A stretch of 64,000 nucleotides of DNA from Hyphomicrobiales bacterium. GTDB taxonomy: Bacteria; Pseudomonadota; Alphaproteobacteria; Rhizobiales; Devosiaceae. Positions 43,933 through 52,786 of this stretch are shown here, in pieces. Both the position numbers and the translations under genes were made by a program. Within the stretch, counting starts at the first letter, position 1. Each line of letters opens with the position of its first letter. The notes under the pieces were generated by a model, which worked only from the letters and a program-made list of their open reading frames with translations, was not told the origin of the DNA and made no database searches. The stretch lies in assembly GCA_027487555.1 (NCBI GenBank), contig JAIYDI010000015.1, positions 1 through 64,000 of the forward strand, written 5' to 3'.

Positions 43933-44346
43933 ATGGCGGTTGAGATGATTGCCCACCGTGAGACACGTCCCGTAATGCGCGCGATTGGCCGCGGAACTGC
44001 GTGCCGGTGCCCGCGCTGCGGTCAAGGTAAGCTCTATCGTCGCTATCTCAAGCTCGCCGACAAATGCAGTCATTGCGGCCTTGACCTCACCGAAGCCCGA
44101 GCGGACGACTTTCCGCCCTATATTGCAATCTTCATCGTCGGACACGTCCTCGTGGGCTACATGCTACATGCAGAAATGAGTGGCCCCGTCGATCCCATGT
44201 TCTATGTCTGGACAATGGTTCCTCTGTCCGTCGTCCTGCCGGTCATCCTGCTCCCATTCATCAAGGGCGCCGTGGTCGGCCTGCAATGGGCCATGGGGAT
44301 GCACGGCTTCGCCGCTGCAGACCACAATTCTGCGGTAGATCCCTGA
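43933..44346 (+). CDS. DUF983 family membrane protein
   Basis: A 137-residue protein with an N-terminal zinc ribbon (CRCPRCGQGKLY and CSHCGLDL, two CxxC pairs) and two transmembrane helices (about residues 61-80 and 92-112), matching DUF983. The family has no firm function; some members lie near cytochrome oxidase genes. It follows rnr by one base and precedes rpmG, the conserved order in rhizobia. Confidence 0.88.
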   Translation: MAVEMIAHRETRPVMRAIGRGTACRCPRCGQGKLYRRYLKLADKCSHCGLDLTEARADDFPPYIAIFIVGHVLVGYMLHAEMSGPVDPMFYVWTMVPLSVVLPVILLPFIKGAVVGLQWAMGMHGFAAADHNSAVDP

Positions 44347-44472
44347 TCGCTACACCATACCTTGACATCGCGCGCCAAATCCGTAGTTTGCGCGCAAATT
44401 TAAGCGGCCTTTCGGCCGTTTGACCATCCGCCTCGTCGCGTTGGCGCGGCATGCCGTTGCAAGGAACTGACC

Positions 44473-44640
44473 ATGGCCAAGGCCGTAACGCTCAAGATCA
44501 AGCTCGTATCGACCGCTGACACGGGCTATTACTACGTGACGAAGAAGAACTCGCGTACGCAGACCGAAAAGCTCAGCTTCAAGAAGTACGATCCGGTCGT
44601 GCGCAAGCATGTTGAGTTCAAGGAAGCCAAGATCAAGTAA
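44473..44640 (+). CDS. rpmG: 50S ribosomal protein L33
   Basis: A 55-residue ribosomal protein of the large subunit near the E site. The sequence starts [20 protein letters not shown] and continues with [20 protein letters not shown], which is diagnostic. It lacks the CxxC zinc pairs, so it is a zinc-independent form. AAGGA lies about 9 bases before the ATG. A terminator follows within 30 bases. Confidence 0.97.
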   Translation: MAKAVTLKIKLVSTADTGYYYVTKKNSRTQTEKLSFKKYDPVVRKHVEFKEAKIK

Positions 44641-44668
44641 GCCGGCTTTCATATCCGAGATTTTGCAG

Positions 44669-44694
44669 ACCCCGCGGCATCCGCGGGGTTTTTG
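44669..44694 (+). terminator. Rho-independent terminator after rpmG
   Basis: A perfect 9-bp stem ACCCCGCGG / CCGCGGGGT with CAT loop (44669-44689), followed by TTTTGCTTCTT. It ends the rnr-DUF983-rpmG transcript. Confidence 0.93.
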
Positions 44695-44742
44695 CTTCTT
44701 GGGAACCCCAAGGCGGAACTCGCGTTTTGACCTGATTACAGC

Positions 44743-44905
44743 AAAACGCCCGCACCTTTCGGTGCGGGCGAAAAAGCGGCTGGTCCGCAGCGGCATTTCG
44801 AAGAGGCCACTCTTGGTCCACTGCGAACCAGCCCCCTACGGACTCAGGAGTTGCGGCGGACCTGAGAAGAACCGTAGGGTTGTCTGCCCTGCCTGACGGC
44901 CGGAC
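44743..44905 (-). ncRNA. Candidate structured small RNA
   Basis: No reading frame is apparent, but on the minus strand three strong hairpins follow one another. Hairpin 1 is CCCTACGG...CCGTAGGG enclosing CTCAGG...CCTGAG. Hairpin 2 is a 16-bp stem with G-U pairs, GGCTGGTTCGCAGTGG against CCGCTGCGGACCAGCC, enclosing AAGAG/CTCTT. Hairpin 3 is a terminator, CGCCCGCACC-GAAA-GGTGCGGGCG followed by TTTTGCTG (44743-44770). The loop of hairpin 1 contains ACTCCTGA, complementary to Shine-Dalgarno sequences. A trans-acting sRNA is inferred. I could not match it to 6S, SRP, tmRNA or RNase P RNA. Confidence 0.6.
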
Positions 44906-45009
44906 GTATGCAATGAATGCAACTTATCCTAATCTGTGCGGATCACAAGGTCGCTATCACAAGATAACTAACTGGTAACCTTACCATTCGCAGCAACCGA
45001 CGCCAACGG

Positions 45010-46380
45010 TCAGGCCGCGTCGAAGACCACCCGGTTCCGCCCGCCATGCTTGGCCCGATAAAGCGCCACATCGGCGCGCTTCAGAAGTTGATCGGGTCCA
45101 TCGCCCACGATTTCATTGCGGGCCAGTCCTACCGAGACCGTGAGCTGCAGCAGGGCCTTCCCAGAAACGTCGAATCGCCGTTCAGCGATTGCACTCCGCA
45201 CACGCTCCGCAACACCCTCGGCCTGACGCAGGTCCGTATCGGGCATAAGCACGACGAACTCCTCGCCTCCGAAACGGCAGGCGAGGTCCACGCCCCGAAT
45301 GTTTCGGCGCAAGCGGTCAGCAAACTCACGAAGGACCGCATCGCCGGCGTCGTGGCCATGGGTGTCGTTCACGGACTTGAAGAAATCGAGATCGATCAGC
45401 ATCAGCGACAGGTCGCGCTGTTGCTGCTGTGCCTTTTGCAGCATCAGCGTCAGGTGCCGGTCGAAGTATCGTCGGTTGTAGAGGCCGGTCAGGTCGTCGG
45501 TAACTGCCAGCGCCAGCGTGTTATTGACGCTCTGGCGGAGCGCAGCCGCATACCGGAACCTGCGGATCTGTGTACGCACCCGCGCCAGGAGCTCGTTGCG
45601 CTCGAGCGGTCGGATGACGAAGTCATTCACGCCCAGTTCGAGCCCGCGCACGATCCGGGCCCGGTCATTTTCCTCGGCCAGCAAGAGGATTGGCAATGAT
45701 CGCGTCGCCTCTGCAGTCCGCATCTGTGACGCGATACGCAGTGGATCAAAATCCCCAAGCGACATACTGACGACAGCGAGCTCGTATTCACCGGCGCTCA
45801 CGGCTAGCGCCGCCTCTGATGGTTCGGTGAGCACATCCACATGATGCTGGGGCGTCAAGTAGGTTCGCACACGCTCTGCCTGCCGGATATCGACGTCAAC
45901 AACCAGGATTCGCCCATTGGTGGCACCGATGGAGGCCATGGCGCGCATTGCGTCTTCCATGGCGATCTCCTGCCCGGTGCGCGCCCGCGACCGCAATTCG
46001 TCGGTCAACCCTTTAAGCCGCACAAGACTTTTCACACGCGACATCAGTTGTACGTCGTCAACAGGCTTGGTCAGGAAATCGTCCGCGCCGCACTCAAGTC
46101 CCCGTACCCGATCACTGGGCTGGTCGAGCGCAGTCACCATCAGAACTGGCACAAAGGCCGTACGAGGATCGGCCTTGAGTCGCCGGCAGACTTCAAATCC
46201 GTCCATGTCCGGCATCATCACGTCGAGCAGGATGAGGTCGATATCGCCCCGCTCGCAGATAGCGAGCGCAGCTGGCCCCGATGAGGCTGTCAAAACGTCG
46301 TAGTACTCAGCCGTAAGCCGCGCCTCTAGAAGGCGCACATTCGTCGGAATGTCGTCGACGATCAGCACCCGCGCCGTCAC
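45010..46380 (-). CDS. pleD: PleD, response regulator diguanylate cyclase
   Basis: A 456-residue two-receiver GGDEF protein that makes cyclic di-GMP, controlling polar development and motility. Receiver 1 (residues 3-118) has the phosphoacceptor Asp in LILLDVMMPDMDG. Receiver 2 (about 155-270) lacks a clear acceptor (LAVVSMSLGDF), as in PleD. The catalytic domain has CRFGGEEFVVL near residue 372 and an RGVD inhibitory I-site five residues before it. It lies 44 bases after the divK gene on the same strand. Confidence 0.96.
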   Translation of the reverse strand: MTARVLIVDDIPTNVRLLEARLTAEYYDVLTASSGPAALAICERGDIDLILLDVMMPDMDGFEVCRRLKADPRTAFVPVLMVTALDQPSDRVRGLECGADDFLTKPVDDVQLMSRVKSLVRLKGLTDELRSRARTGQEIAMEDAMRAMASIGATNGRILVVDVDIRQAERVRTYLTPQHHVDVLTEPSEAALAVSAGEYELAVVSMSLGDFDPLRIASQMRTAEATRSLPILLLAEENDRARIVRGLELGVNDFVIRPLERNELLARVRTQIRRFRYAAALRQSVNNTLALAVTDDLTGLYNRRYFDRHLTLMLQKAQQQQRDLSLMLIDLDFFKSVNDTHGHDAGDAVLREFADRLRRNIRGVDLACRFGGEEFVVLMPDTDLRQAEGVAERVRSAIAERRFDVSGKALLQLTVSVGLARNEIVGDGPDQLLKRADVALYRAKHGGRNRVVFDAA

Positions 46381-46423
46381 GAACCCATGCCCCGCTAAAG
46401 GAAGATAAGCGCGACATTACGCG

Positions 46424-46798
46424 CTAGTTGGCAGGCCCAATGTAGCGCGCAATGGTTTCCAAAAAGTGAGGCACCGATATGGGTTTGGAGATATAGCCCT
46501 CGCAGCCGCCTTGCAGGATGCGCTCCTCGTCGCCCTTCATGGCGAATGCCGTGACGGCAATCACAGGAATCGACATCAATTCATCGTCTTCCTTGAGCCA
46601 CTTCGTCACGACCAAGCCGGATACCTCCGGCAACTGGATATCCATCAGTATAAGGTCGGGGTGATGGGCTCGCGCCAGGTCCATGGCCTCAAGGCCGTTG
46701 CGCGTCTGGATCACTGCGTATCCTCGCGATTCCAGCAGATCGTTGAAGAGCTTCATGTTGAGCTCGTTGTCTTCGACGATCATCACGGTCTTGGTCAT
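46424..46798 (-). CDS. divK: DivK, single-domain response regulator
   Basis: A 124-residue stand-alone receiver that relays PleC/DivJ signals to the DivL-CckA-CtrA cell-cycle pathway. It shows [11 protein letters not shown], the phosphoacceptor in [14 protein letters not shown] near residue 53, AVTAFAMKG and the Lys in YISKPIS. The ATG at 46798 gives the canonical N-terminus, and the upstream extension was rejected. divK-pleD with DUF3572 and dinB on the opposite strand is the conserved rhizobial layout. Confidence 0.96.
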   Translation of the reverse strand: MTKTVMIVEDNELNMKLFNDLLESRGYAVIQTRNGLEAMDLARAHHPDLILMDIQLPEVSGLVVTKWLKEDDELMSIPVIAVTAFAMKGDEERILQGGCEGYISKPISVPHFLETIARYIGPAN

Positions 46799-46902
46799 CT
46801 TACACTCGGAAGCTGTCCGGGCGTCGCGCGGACTCGTCTTGTGCCTCACATTTGGGGTACCATCATCGCATTACCAAAGCCACAACGGCGGGGAGACATT
46901 CA

Positions 46903-47175
46903 TTGCCGCGTGCTGCCGAGTTGACTACCGCCACCTTGGGGGAGATCTGCCTGCATCACCTGGCCGAGGATTTGCAGGAACTCGCCCGCTTCATGGGCGA
47001 AACTGGATATAGCCCGGACGCTCTTCGTCGCTCAGCGGGTTCCCAGGCTCTTGCCCGCGGGCTCATCGACTATTTCGCGACGAACGAACCGCTTCTGATG
47101 GCGCTCTGCGCCAACCGCCACCTGCGGCCGGAGGAGTTCATGCGCGTGTGGCACAAGCTCAATCCATCAGGCTGA
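46903..47175 (+). CDS. DUF3572 family protein
   Basis: A 90-residue helical protein, LGEICLHHLAEDLQELARFMGETG... ending RHLRPEEFMRVWHKLNPSG, matching DUF3572 of alphaproteobacteria. The most likely start is TTG 46903 with GGGGAG eight bases upstream. The function is unknown. It precedes dinB by four bases, so they form an operon divergent from divK. Confidence 0.82.
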   Translation: MPRAAELTTATLGEICLHHLAEDLQELARFMGETGYSPDALRRSAGSQALARGLIDYFATNEPLLMALCANRHLRPEEFMRVWHKLNPSG

Positions 47176-47179
47176 CGCG

Positions 47180-48511
47180 ATGGTTGTGCTATGCCGGGAT
47201 TGCGGCGCCGAGTACCAAGACGACGCAACAGTCCGCTGCAGGCATTGCGGGTCGCCGCGGGTGGTGCGGCATGCCGAACTGTCAACACTCGCCATAGCGC
47301 ATGTCGATTGCGATGCCTTCTACGCATCGATCGAAAAGCGAGACAATCCGAGCCTGATCGACGCGCCACTGATTATAGGGGGCGGCGCGCGCGGCGTGGT
47401 ATCGACAGCCTGCTACATCGCTCGGCAATTCGGCGTGCGCTCGGCCATGCCGATGTTCAAGGCCCGCGAGCTCTGCCCTGACGCAGTCATCATCAAGCCC
47501 GACTTGAACAAATATGTAGCGGCCAGCCGGCAGATCCGGTCGCTCATGGATCAGTTGACGCCCATGGTCGAGCCACTCTCGATCGACGAGGCGTTCCTCG
47601 ACCTCTCTGGCACCACGGCGTTACACCGCGCGTCCCCCGCGGCCAGCCTCGCGAGGCTGGCGCGGCGGGTCGAACAGGATGTAGGGGTCACGATATCGGT
47701 CGGGCTCAGCCACAACAAGTTCCTCGCCAAGATGGCCTCCGATCTGGACAAGCCTCGCGGCTTTGCCATGATCGGTCGCGCCGAAACGATCGATTTCCTC
47801 GCAACGCAGCCCGTCGAGCAAATCTTCGGGGTCGGCAAAGTGTTTGCCGATACGCTGCATCGTGACGGCTTCGTCACAATAGGCGACCTCCAGCGGGCAG
47901 GCGATGAAGCATTGATGCGCCGCTATGGGGAGACGGGAATGCGGCTAGCGCGCCTCTCTCGCGGAGAGGACGCGAGGCCGGTCTCTCCGGACGGCGAAAT
48001 GAAGACCGTCTCGTCGGAGACAACCTTCAACAGCGACCTGCGCTCCTTCAATGAGTTGTCGACGGAGCTCCTGGCCTTGTCCGAGCGCCTCGCCGAACGC
48101 CTCAAGGCAAAGGCCGTTGTCGGGGATACGGTTACCCTCAAGCTGAAGTCTTCGGGTTTCCGCTTGCGCACGCGAGCCCGCCACCTGATGATGCCAACGC
48201 AGTTGGCAAATGTCATATACGAGCATGGCGCGAGTCTTCTTGCGCGGGAGATCGACGGAACCGCGTTTCGGCTGATCGGCATAGGACTGTCCGGCCTCAC
48301 GACAGCTGACGGATCGGACCCGGTCGATCTGGTCGAACCGGAGGTTGCGCGCCGGGCCGCCGCAGAGCGCGCGATCGACAAGGTTCGCGCGCGGTTCGGC
48401 AATACCGCCGTCATCCGCGGCAAGCTATATGAGCGCACCAAGGCGCGGGCCGCCGCCCAAGAGGCCAAGAAAACCGACAAGGATAGTAACGATGACCACT
48501 CCCCTCGATAA
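47180..48511 (+). CDS. dinB: DNA polymerase IV (Y family)
   Basis: A 443-residue translesion polymerase. An N-terminal zinc ribbon (CRDCG and CRHCG, residues 5-23) precedes the Y-family core, as in one rhizobial DinB type. Catalytic acidic residues are in HVDCDAFYASIEKR near residue 41 and SIDEAFLDLSG near 135, and the little-finger domain occupies the last 120 residues. It overlaps the RidA-family start by 20 bases. No LexA box was recognised upstream. Confidence 0.94.
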   Translation: MVVLCRDCGAEYQDDATVRCRHCGSPRVVRHAELSTLAIAHVDCDAFYASIEKRDNPSLIDAPLIIGGGARGVVSTACYIARQFGVRSAMPMFKARELCPDAVIIKPDLNKYVAASRQIRSLMDQLTPMVEPLSIDEAFLDLSGTTALHRASPAASLARLARRVEQDVGVTISVGLSHNKFLAKMASDLDKPRGFAMIGRAETIDFLATQPVEQIFGVGKVFADTLHRDGFVTIGDLQRAGDEALMRRYGETGMRLARLSRGEDARPVSPDGEMKTVSSETTFNSDLRSFNELSTELLALSERLAERLKAKAVVGDTVTLKLKSSGFRLRTRARHLMMPTQLANVIYEHGASLLAREIDGTAFRLIGIGLSGLTTADGSDPVDLVEPEVARRAAAERAIDKVRARFGNTAVIRGKLYERTKARAAAQEAKKTDKDSNDDHSPR

Positions 48512-48956
48512 GCTTCGCGAGTATGGCTACGAACTGCCGATGCCGAAAGCGCCAGTGGCAACTTATGTTCCGGTGACGCGCGTCGGAAACATCGTGTATG
48601 TCTCTGGACAGATTTCCATGGGTGAAAACGGCGTTGTCACCGGTCTGCTTGGTGAAAACATGAACGTCGTTCAGGGCGGCAATGCCGCCGAACTGGCAGC
48701 CATAAACATGCTCAGTCAGGTCGTCCACACGGCCGGCGTTGACCTGGAAAAACTCAAGAAGGTTGTGAAGCTCACCGTGTTCGTGGCCTCAGCGCCCGAC
48801 TTTACCGAACAGCATCTGGTCGCAAACGGTGTGTCCAACCTTCTGGTGGGTGTGCTTGGAGACAAGGGCAAGCATGCCCGCTCCGCCGTCGGCGTTGCTG
48901 CATTGCCTTTCGGAGCAGCCGTCGAAGTTGAAGGTATCTTCGAAGTCGAAGAGTGA
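48492..48956 (+). CDS. RidA family protein
   Basis: A 154-residue protein of the YjgF/YER057c/UK114 superfamily. Canonical RidA deaminates reactive enamine and imine intermediates of PLP enzymes. Here NIVYVSGQISMGENG, ENMNVVQGGNAAELAAINMLS and RSAVGVAALPFGAAVEVEGIFE fit the larger RidA-like branch. The canonical RidA arginine seems present in HARSAVGV. The start overlaps dinB by 20 bases, and upstream in-frame codons belong to the dinB region. Exact substrate is unknown. Confidence 0.88.
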   Translation: MTTPLDKLREYGYELPMPKAPVATYVPVTRVGNIVYVSGQISMGENGVVTGLLGENMNVVQGGNAAELAAINMLSQVVHTAGVDLEKLKKVVKLTVFVASAPDFTEQHLVANGVSNLLVGVLGDKGKHARSAVGVAALPFGAAVEVEGIFEVEE

Positions 48957-48974
48957 TGTCGAAAGTCGCCTAGC

Positions 48975-49736
48975 ATGTGTGCCAAAGCCTATTTCGACCG
49001 TCCGATCGCTCACCGCGGGCTGCATGACCACGCACGGGGGATTATTGAAAACAGCGCCAGCGCGTTTGAGGCGGCATGCAAGGCAGGCTATGCCATCGAA
49101 TGCGACGTACAGCTGAGCCGCGATGGCATTCCGATGATCTTTCACGACGATGATCTCGATCGTCTCACCGCCGCCAAAGGGCCGGTTGGAGCCCTCACGA
49201 TGGCAGAATTGGCTGCATTGCGCCTAACCGGCAGTTCTTCGAACGATTGCCCGCAGAGCTTTCGGGAGTTTATCGACCAGGTGAATGGTCGGGTTCTCCT
49301 GCAGATCGAGTTGAAGCAGCAGGCCAACCAGGCGGCAACGGATGTCCTGGCGCAAACCGTGCTCGATGCCCTCAGAACCTATCGCGGGCCGGTCACAATC
49401 GAATCATTCGACCCGCGGCTGCTGGTTGCACTGCGCCGCCGTAAGGCGGCGATGCCGCTGGGGATCGTCACTTACGGATACAATGTGCCCGAGTGGGACA
49501 CGCAGTTGACTGTCGCGCAGCGCTTGGTGCTGCGTCATCTGCTTCATTGGCCGCTGACGCGTTTCGATTTCGTCTCCTGCCGCTCCAACGACCTCGATCT
49601 TCCAGCGGTGCGGCTCTTCCGCTCCGCGGGTGTTCCGGTCACGACTTGGACCATTTCAAGCGCCACGCAGGCGATGGCCACCGTCGGCAAAGCTGACCAG
49701 ATCGTCTTCGAGGGATTCGAGCCCGCAATTGTCTGA
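48975..49736 (+). CDS. Glycerophosphodiester phosphodiesterase
   Basis: A 253-residue GDPD-family TIM barrel that hydrolyses glycerophosphodiesters to glycerol 3-phosphate and an alcohol. Catalytic and metal residues are in IAHRGLHDHARGIIENS near residue 12, AIECDVQLSRDG near 40 and MIFHDDDLDRLT near 54. No signal peptide is seen, so it is cytoplasmic. It lies 18 bases after the RidA gene and overlaps the next start by 8 bases. Confidence 0.9.
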   Translation: MCAKAYFDRPIAHRGLHDHARGIIENSASAFEAACKAGYAIECDVQLSRDGIPMIFHDDDLDRLTAAKGPVGALTMAELAALRLTGSSSNDCPQSFREFIDQVNGRVLLQIELKQQANQAATDVLAQTVLDALRTYRGPVTIESFDPRLLVALRRRKAAMPLGIVTYGYNVPEWDTQLTVAQRLVLRHLLHWPLTRFDFVSCRSNDLDLPAVRLFRSAGVPVTTWTISSATQAMATVGKADQIVFEGFEPAIV

Positions 49737-50907
49737 AACCGAGTATCGCGTGCGGCTAGTCGACTCTGTTGCCCAGATTTCTGCGGCCACCTGGAACAGC
49801 CTCGCGCCCAACACGGATGGCCGGCCCGACAATCCCTTTCTCGATCATGCGTTCTTCCTCGCTTGCGAAGAATCCCACTCGGCAACGAGACGGACCGGAT
49901 GGCAGCCGCAGCACCTCGTCATCGAAGGAGCCAATGGCACCATCGAAGGCATCATGCCGCTATATCTCAAGTCCCACTCACAAGGCGAATACGTCTTCGA
50001 CCATGGCTGGGCGGACGCATTCCAGCGGGCCGGAGGCGCCTATTTTCCAAAGCTTTTGTCTGCCATACCATTCACGCCGGTCACAGGAGCGCGGCTGCTT
50101 GCCCGGACGCACGGCGTGCAGAGGCAACTGCTGACGGCCGCCCAACAGATTACCACTTCCAGCAACCTGTCGTCGGTGCATGCCACTTTCATCGATAGCG
50201 ATGGCGGCGAGGTCGCCGAGGCGGCTGGCTGGCTGGTGCGCCAGGATACACAGTACCACTGGCACAATGACGGCTTCGAGAGCTTCGAGCAGTACCTGGG
50301 CACTATGTCGTCGCGCCATCGGAAAGCTACACGGCGCGAGCGCCGCGATGCGCTTTCCGGAGGCCTGACGGTCCGATGGCTCACAGGGAGCGACCTCACC
50401 GAGGGGGTCTGGGACCAGTTCTTCGAGTTCTATCAGGATACAGGGAACCGCAAATGGGGTCGCCCCTATCTGACGCGCAGCTTCTTTTCCTTGCTTGGAG
50501 CAGCGATGGCGGACCGGGTCGTCCTCATGTTCGCCTATGACGGAGATACCCCGATCGCAGGGACTTTCAGCCTTGTCGGCAAGGATCGCCTGTTCGGCCG
50601 CTACTGGGGCGCAACGCGTGAAGTCCCCTTCCTCCATTTCGAGCTGTGCTACTATCAGGCAATAGATTTCGCCATTTGCCACGGCTTGGCAGTTGCCGAA
50701 GCCGGCGCTCAGGGTGAGCACAAGCTTGCTCGAGGCTACGTGCCCACCACGACGCAATCCGTGCATTTTATCGCGCATGAAGGGCTCCGCGCCGCCGTCC
50801 GACGATTCCTCGCCGAGGAGCGCGTAGTCGTCGCTCGCGAGCAGACGATTCTCGAGCGCTACACGCCATTTCGACGCGGCGACGCGTCCGATGGGGATGA
50901 CACCTAG
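49729..50907 (+). CDS. GNAT-fold FemAB-like protein (COG3146/DUF482)
   Basis: A protein of about 392 residues resembling the peptidoglycan-biosynthesis acyltransferase-like family COG3146: NPFLDHAFFLACEES near residue 33, QYHWHNDGFESFEQYLGTMSSRHRK, NRKWGRPYLTRSFF and a C-terminal GAQGEHKLARGYVPTTTQS. The start is uncertain; the TTG at 49729 overlaps the preceding stop and has GAGGGA upstream. The family is predicted to have tandem GNAT domains, but the acceptor is not established. Confidence 0.83.
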   Translation: MSETEYRVRLVDSVAQISAATWNSLAPNTDGRPDNPFLDHAFFLACEESHSATRRTGWQPQHLVIEGANGTIEGIMPLYLKSHSQGEYVFDHGWADAFQRAGGAYFPKLLSAIPFTPVTGARLLARTHGVQRQLLTAAQQITTSSNLSSVHATFIDSDGGEVAEAAGWLVRQDTQYHWHNDGFESFEQYLGTMSSRHRKATRRERRDALSGGLTVRWLTGSDLTEGVWDQFFEFYQDTGNRKWGRPYLTRSFFSLLGAAMADRVVLMFAYDGDTPIAGTFSLVGKDRLFGRYWGATREVPFLHFELCYYQAIDFAICHGLAVAEAGAQGEHKLARGYVPTTTQSVHFIAHEGLRAAVRRFLAEERVVVAREQTILERYTPFRRGDASDGDDT

Positions 50908-51034
50908 ACATCGCCTTGCGGTTTAGCCGCACTTGTGATTTTGCGGTTTACGCGAGAAACTGTGCGCTGCCTTGACGTAGCCACGTTGAAGGGCCAGTTC
51001 ACCCGCACTTGGGCTGGTAAAGGAACAAAACCGC

Positions 51035-52363
51035 ATGGGAAAACGCATCGCGATTGCCGCGATCGGCACCATGGGCGACGTGCAGCCCTTCGTCGCCTTG
51101 GCCCTGGCGTTGCAGAAGCGCGGCCACAGCGTGGTGATCAGTGCGCCGAACGATTTCGCTGATTTCGTTGCGCAGCATGGCATCGAGTTTCAGACGCTTG
51201 GAAGCAGCATACAGGCGTTTCTTCGGCAATCGCAGTTCGACAATGTCATGTCGAAGAACTCGCTTCTGTATGCACCTAAGCTGCTGCGGGATGGACAACG
51301 CATCCTCCGGCAAGCCTGCCGGCACGTCTGGCAGACGGCACAGGGCGCCGATTGCCTGGTATTCCATCAGACTACCAACTTCGTTGTCGATATCGCCGAG
51401 GCTTTGGACGTCCCAGCGATCATGACGGCGTTCCAGCCTATCAACCCCACCGGGGAGTTCCCGTATTTTGGCTACGAGGGAACGACGCCTGACCCGCTCT
51501 TCAACCGCATCAGCCTGGATCCGCTCTTCAATAGGCTCAGCTACGTGGTTCAAGCCGCCCACCAGAGTTACTATGATTTCCCGCGCGACCGGATGCGTTC
51601 GAAGCTTCTGGGCCTCCGCAGCCGCAAGAAGGCAGGCTTCGCGCGCAACTCCCGCGGGGAGGCTATCCCAGCCCTGCACGCCTACTCGCCGCTTATGTCC
51701 CCGCGCCCAGGGGATTGGCCGGACTCGACCGTCATTACCGGCTTCTGGCGACTCGATGACATTACCGGTTGGGAGCCGGACGAGGCATTCCGCAAGTTCC
51801 TCGCGGAAGGCCCGCCGCCTATCTATTTGGGCTTTGGTTCCATGCCCTGGGGCGCGCAGCGGAACAGCGAGATCGTCAACCGGGCGCTTGCGATCTGGGG
51901 TGGTCGCGCGGTGATCGGCAAGGGCTGGGGCGGCATAAGGCCGGAGGACCTGCCGCAGTCGGTCTATGTCATCGACAAGGCGCCGCACACCAAGCTGTTC
52001 AACTACGTGAAGGCTGTGGTTCATCATGGTGGAGCGGGCACGACTTTTGCGGGGCTATTTGTTGGCAAGCCCACGTTCATCGTGCCGCAGTTCCACGATC
52101 AACCCTATTGGGGCCGGCGCGTGTTCGAGCTCGGCTGCGGCCCCGCCCCCGTCCGGTTGCGGAAGCTGACACCGAGTATCCTCGCACAGGCGCTCCATGA
52201 GCTCGATTCCGACAATTCCTATGCGATGGCCGCGCAATATCTAGGCGAGCGCCTGCAACTCGAGGACGGTACCGGCCTTGCGGCAGACATCGTCGAGGAA
52301 ACGATAGCAGAGTACCCCGGACTATCCAGACTTGATGCCACGCTTGAGGAGGCAATGCAGTGA
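51035..52363 (+). CDS. UGT-like glycosyltransferase (GT family 1)
   Basis: A 442-residue GT-B enzyme similar to sterol or antibiotic glucosyltransferases. The N-terminal acceptor domain starts IAIAAIGTMGDVQPFVALA. The C-terminal donor domain has IYLGFGSMPWG near residue 267 and the nucleotide-sugar motif VVHHGGAGTTFAGL near 330, followed by PQFHDQPYWGRRV. It should transfer a UDP- or dTDP-sugar to a lipid or small molecule. Its TGA overlaps the GTG start of the HIT gene, so the two are coupled. Confidence 0.9.
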   Translation: MGKRIAIAAIGTMGDVQPFVALALALQKRGHSVVISAPNDFADFVAQHGIEFQTLGSSIQAFLRQSQFDNVMSKNSLLYAPKLLRDGQRILRQACRHVWQTAQGADCLVFHQTTNFVVDIAEALDVPAIMTAFQPINPTGEFPYFGYEGTTPDPLFNRISLDPLFNRLSYVVQAAHQSYYDFPRDRMRSKLLGLRSRKKAGFARNSRGEAIPALHAYSPLMSPRPGDWPDSTVITGFWRLDDITGWEPDEAFRKFLAEGPPPIYLGFGSMPWGAQRNSEIVNRALAIWGGRAVIGKGWGGIRPEDLPQSVYVIDKAPHTKLFNYVKAVVHHGGAGTTFAGLFVGKPTFIVPQFHDQPYWGRRVFELGCGPAPVRLRKLTPSILAQALHELDSDNSYAMAAQYLGERLQLEDGTGLAADIVEETIAEYPGLSRLDATLEEAMQ

Positions 52364-52785
52364 CCGAAACCTACTCGGGCGAGAACATATTTGCCAAGAT
52401 CATCCGCGGCGAGATTCCAGCGCATCGCGTTTTTGAGGATGCTGACCATCTGGTCATGATGGATATCTTTCCGCAGTCGCGTGGGCACTCACTCGTGATC
52501 CCGAAGGCGCCCTCTCGCAATCTGCTTGATGCTGCGCCCGACACGCTGGCATCCTCGATCCGCGTGGTCCAAAGCGTCGCAAACGCTGCGAAACATGCAC
52601 TGGAGGCCGATGGCATCCGCATCATGCAGTTCAACGAAGCTGCTGCCGGGCAGACGGTGTTCCACCTGCACTTTCACGTGATCCCGATATACACCGGGAC
52701 CCAAGTTGGCGCGCACGCACAACTGAGAGCAGACGACGCCGAACTTGCGACCATGGCTGATGCCATTCGCAAGGCGATGATCTGA
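52360..52785 (+). CDS. HIT family hydrolase
   Basis: A 141-residue histidine-triad protein that hydrolyses or transfers nucleotidyl groups (HINT-like). It starts at GTG (preceded by GAGGAGG) with NIFAKIIRGEIPAHRVFED, and the triad is FHLHFHVIP near residue 105. The start overlaps the glycosyltransferase stop. The specific nucleotide substrate is unknown. Confidence 0.93.
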   Translation: MTETYSGENIFAKIIRGEIPAHRVFEDADHLVMMDIFPQSRGHSLVIPKAPSRNLLDAAPDTLASSIRVVQSVANAAKHALEADGIRIMQFNEAAAGQTVFHLHFHVIPIYTGTQVGAHAQLRADDAELATMADAIRKAMI

Positions 52786-52786
52786 A

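Noticed and set aside
44743..44905. Possible 6S or SRP RNA
   Set aside because: The SRP core sequence is absent and the folding is three separate hairpins rather than one long interrupted hairpin as in 6S RNA.
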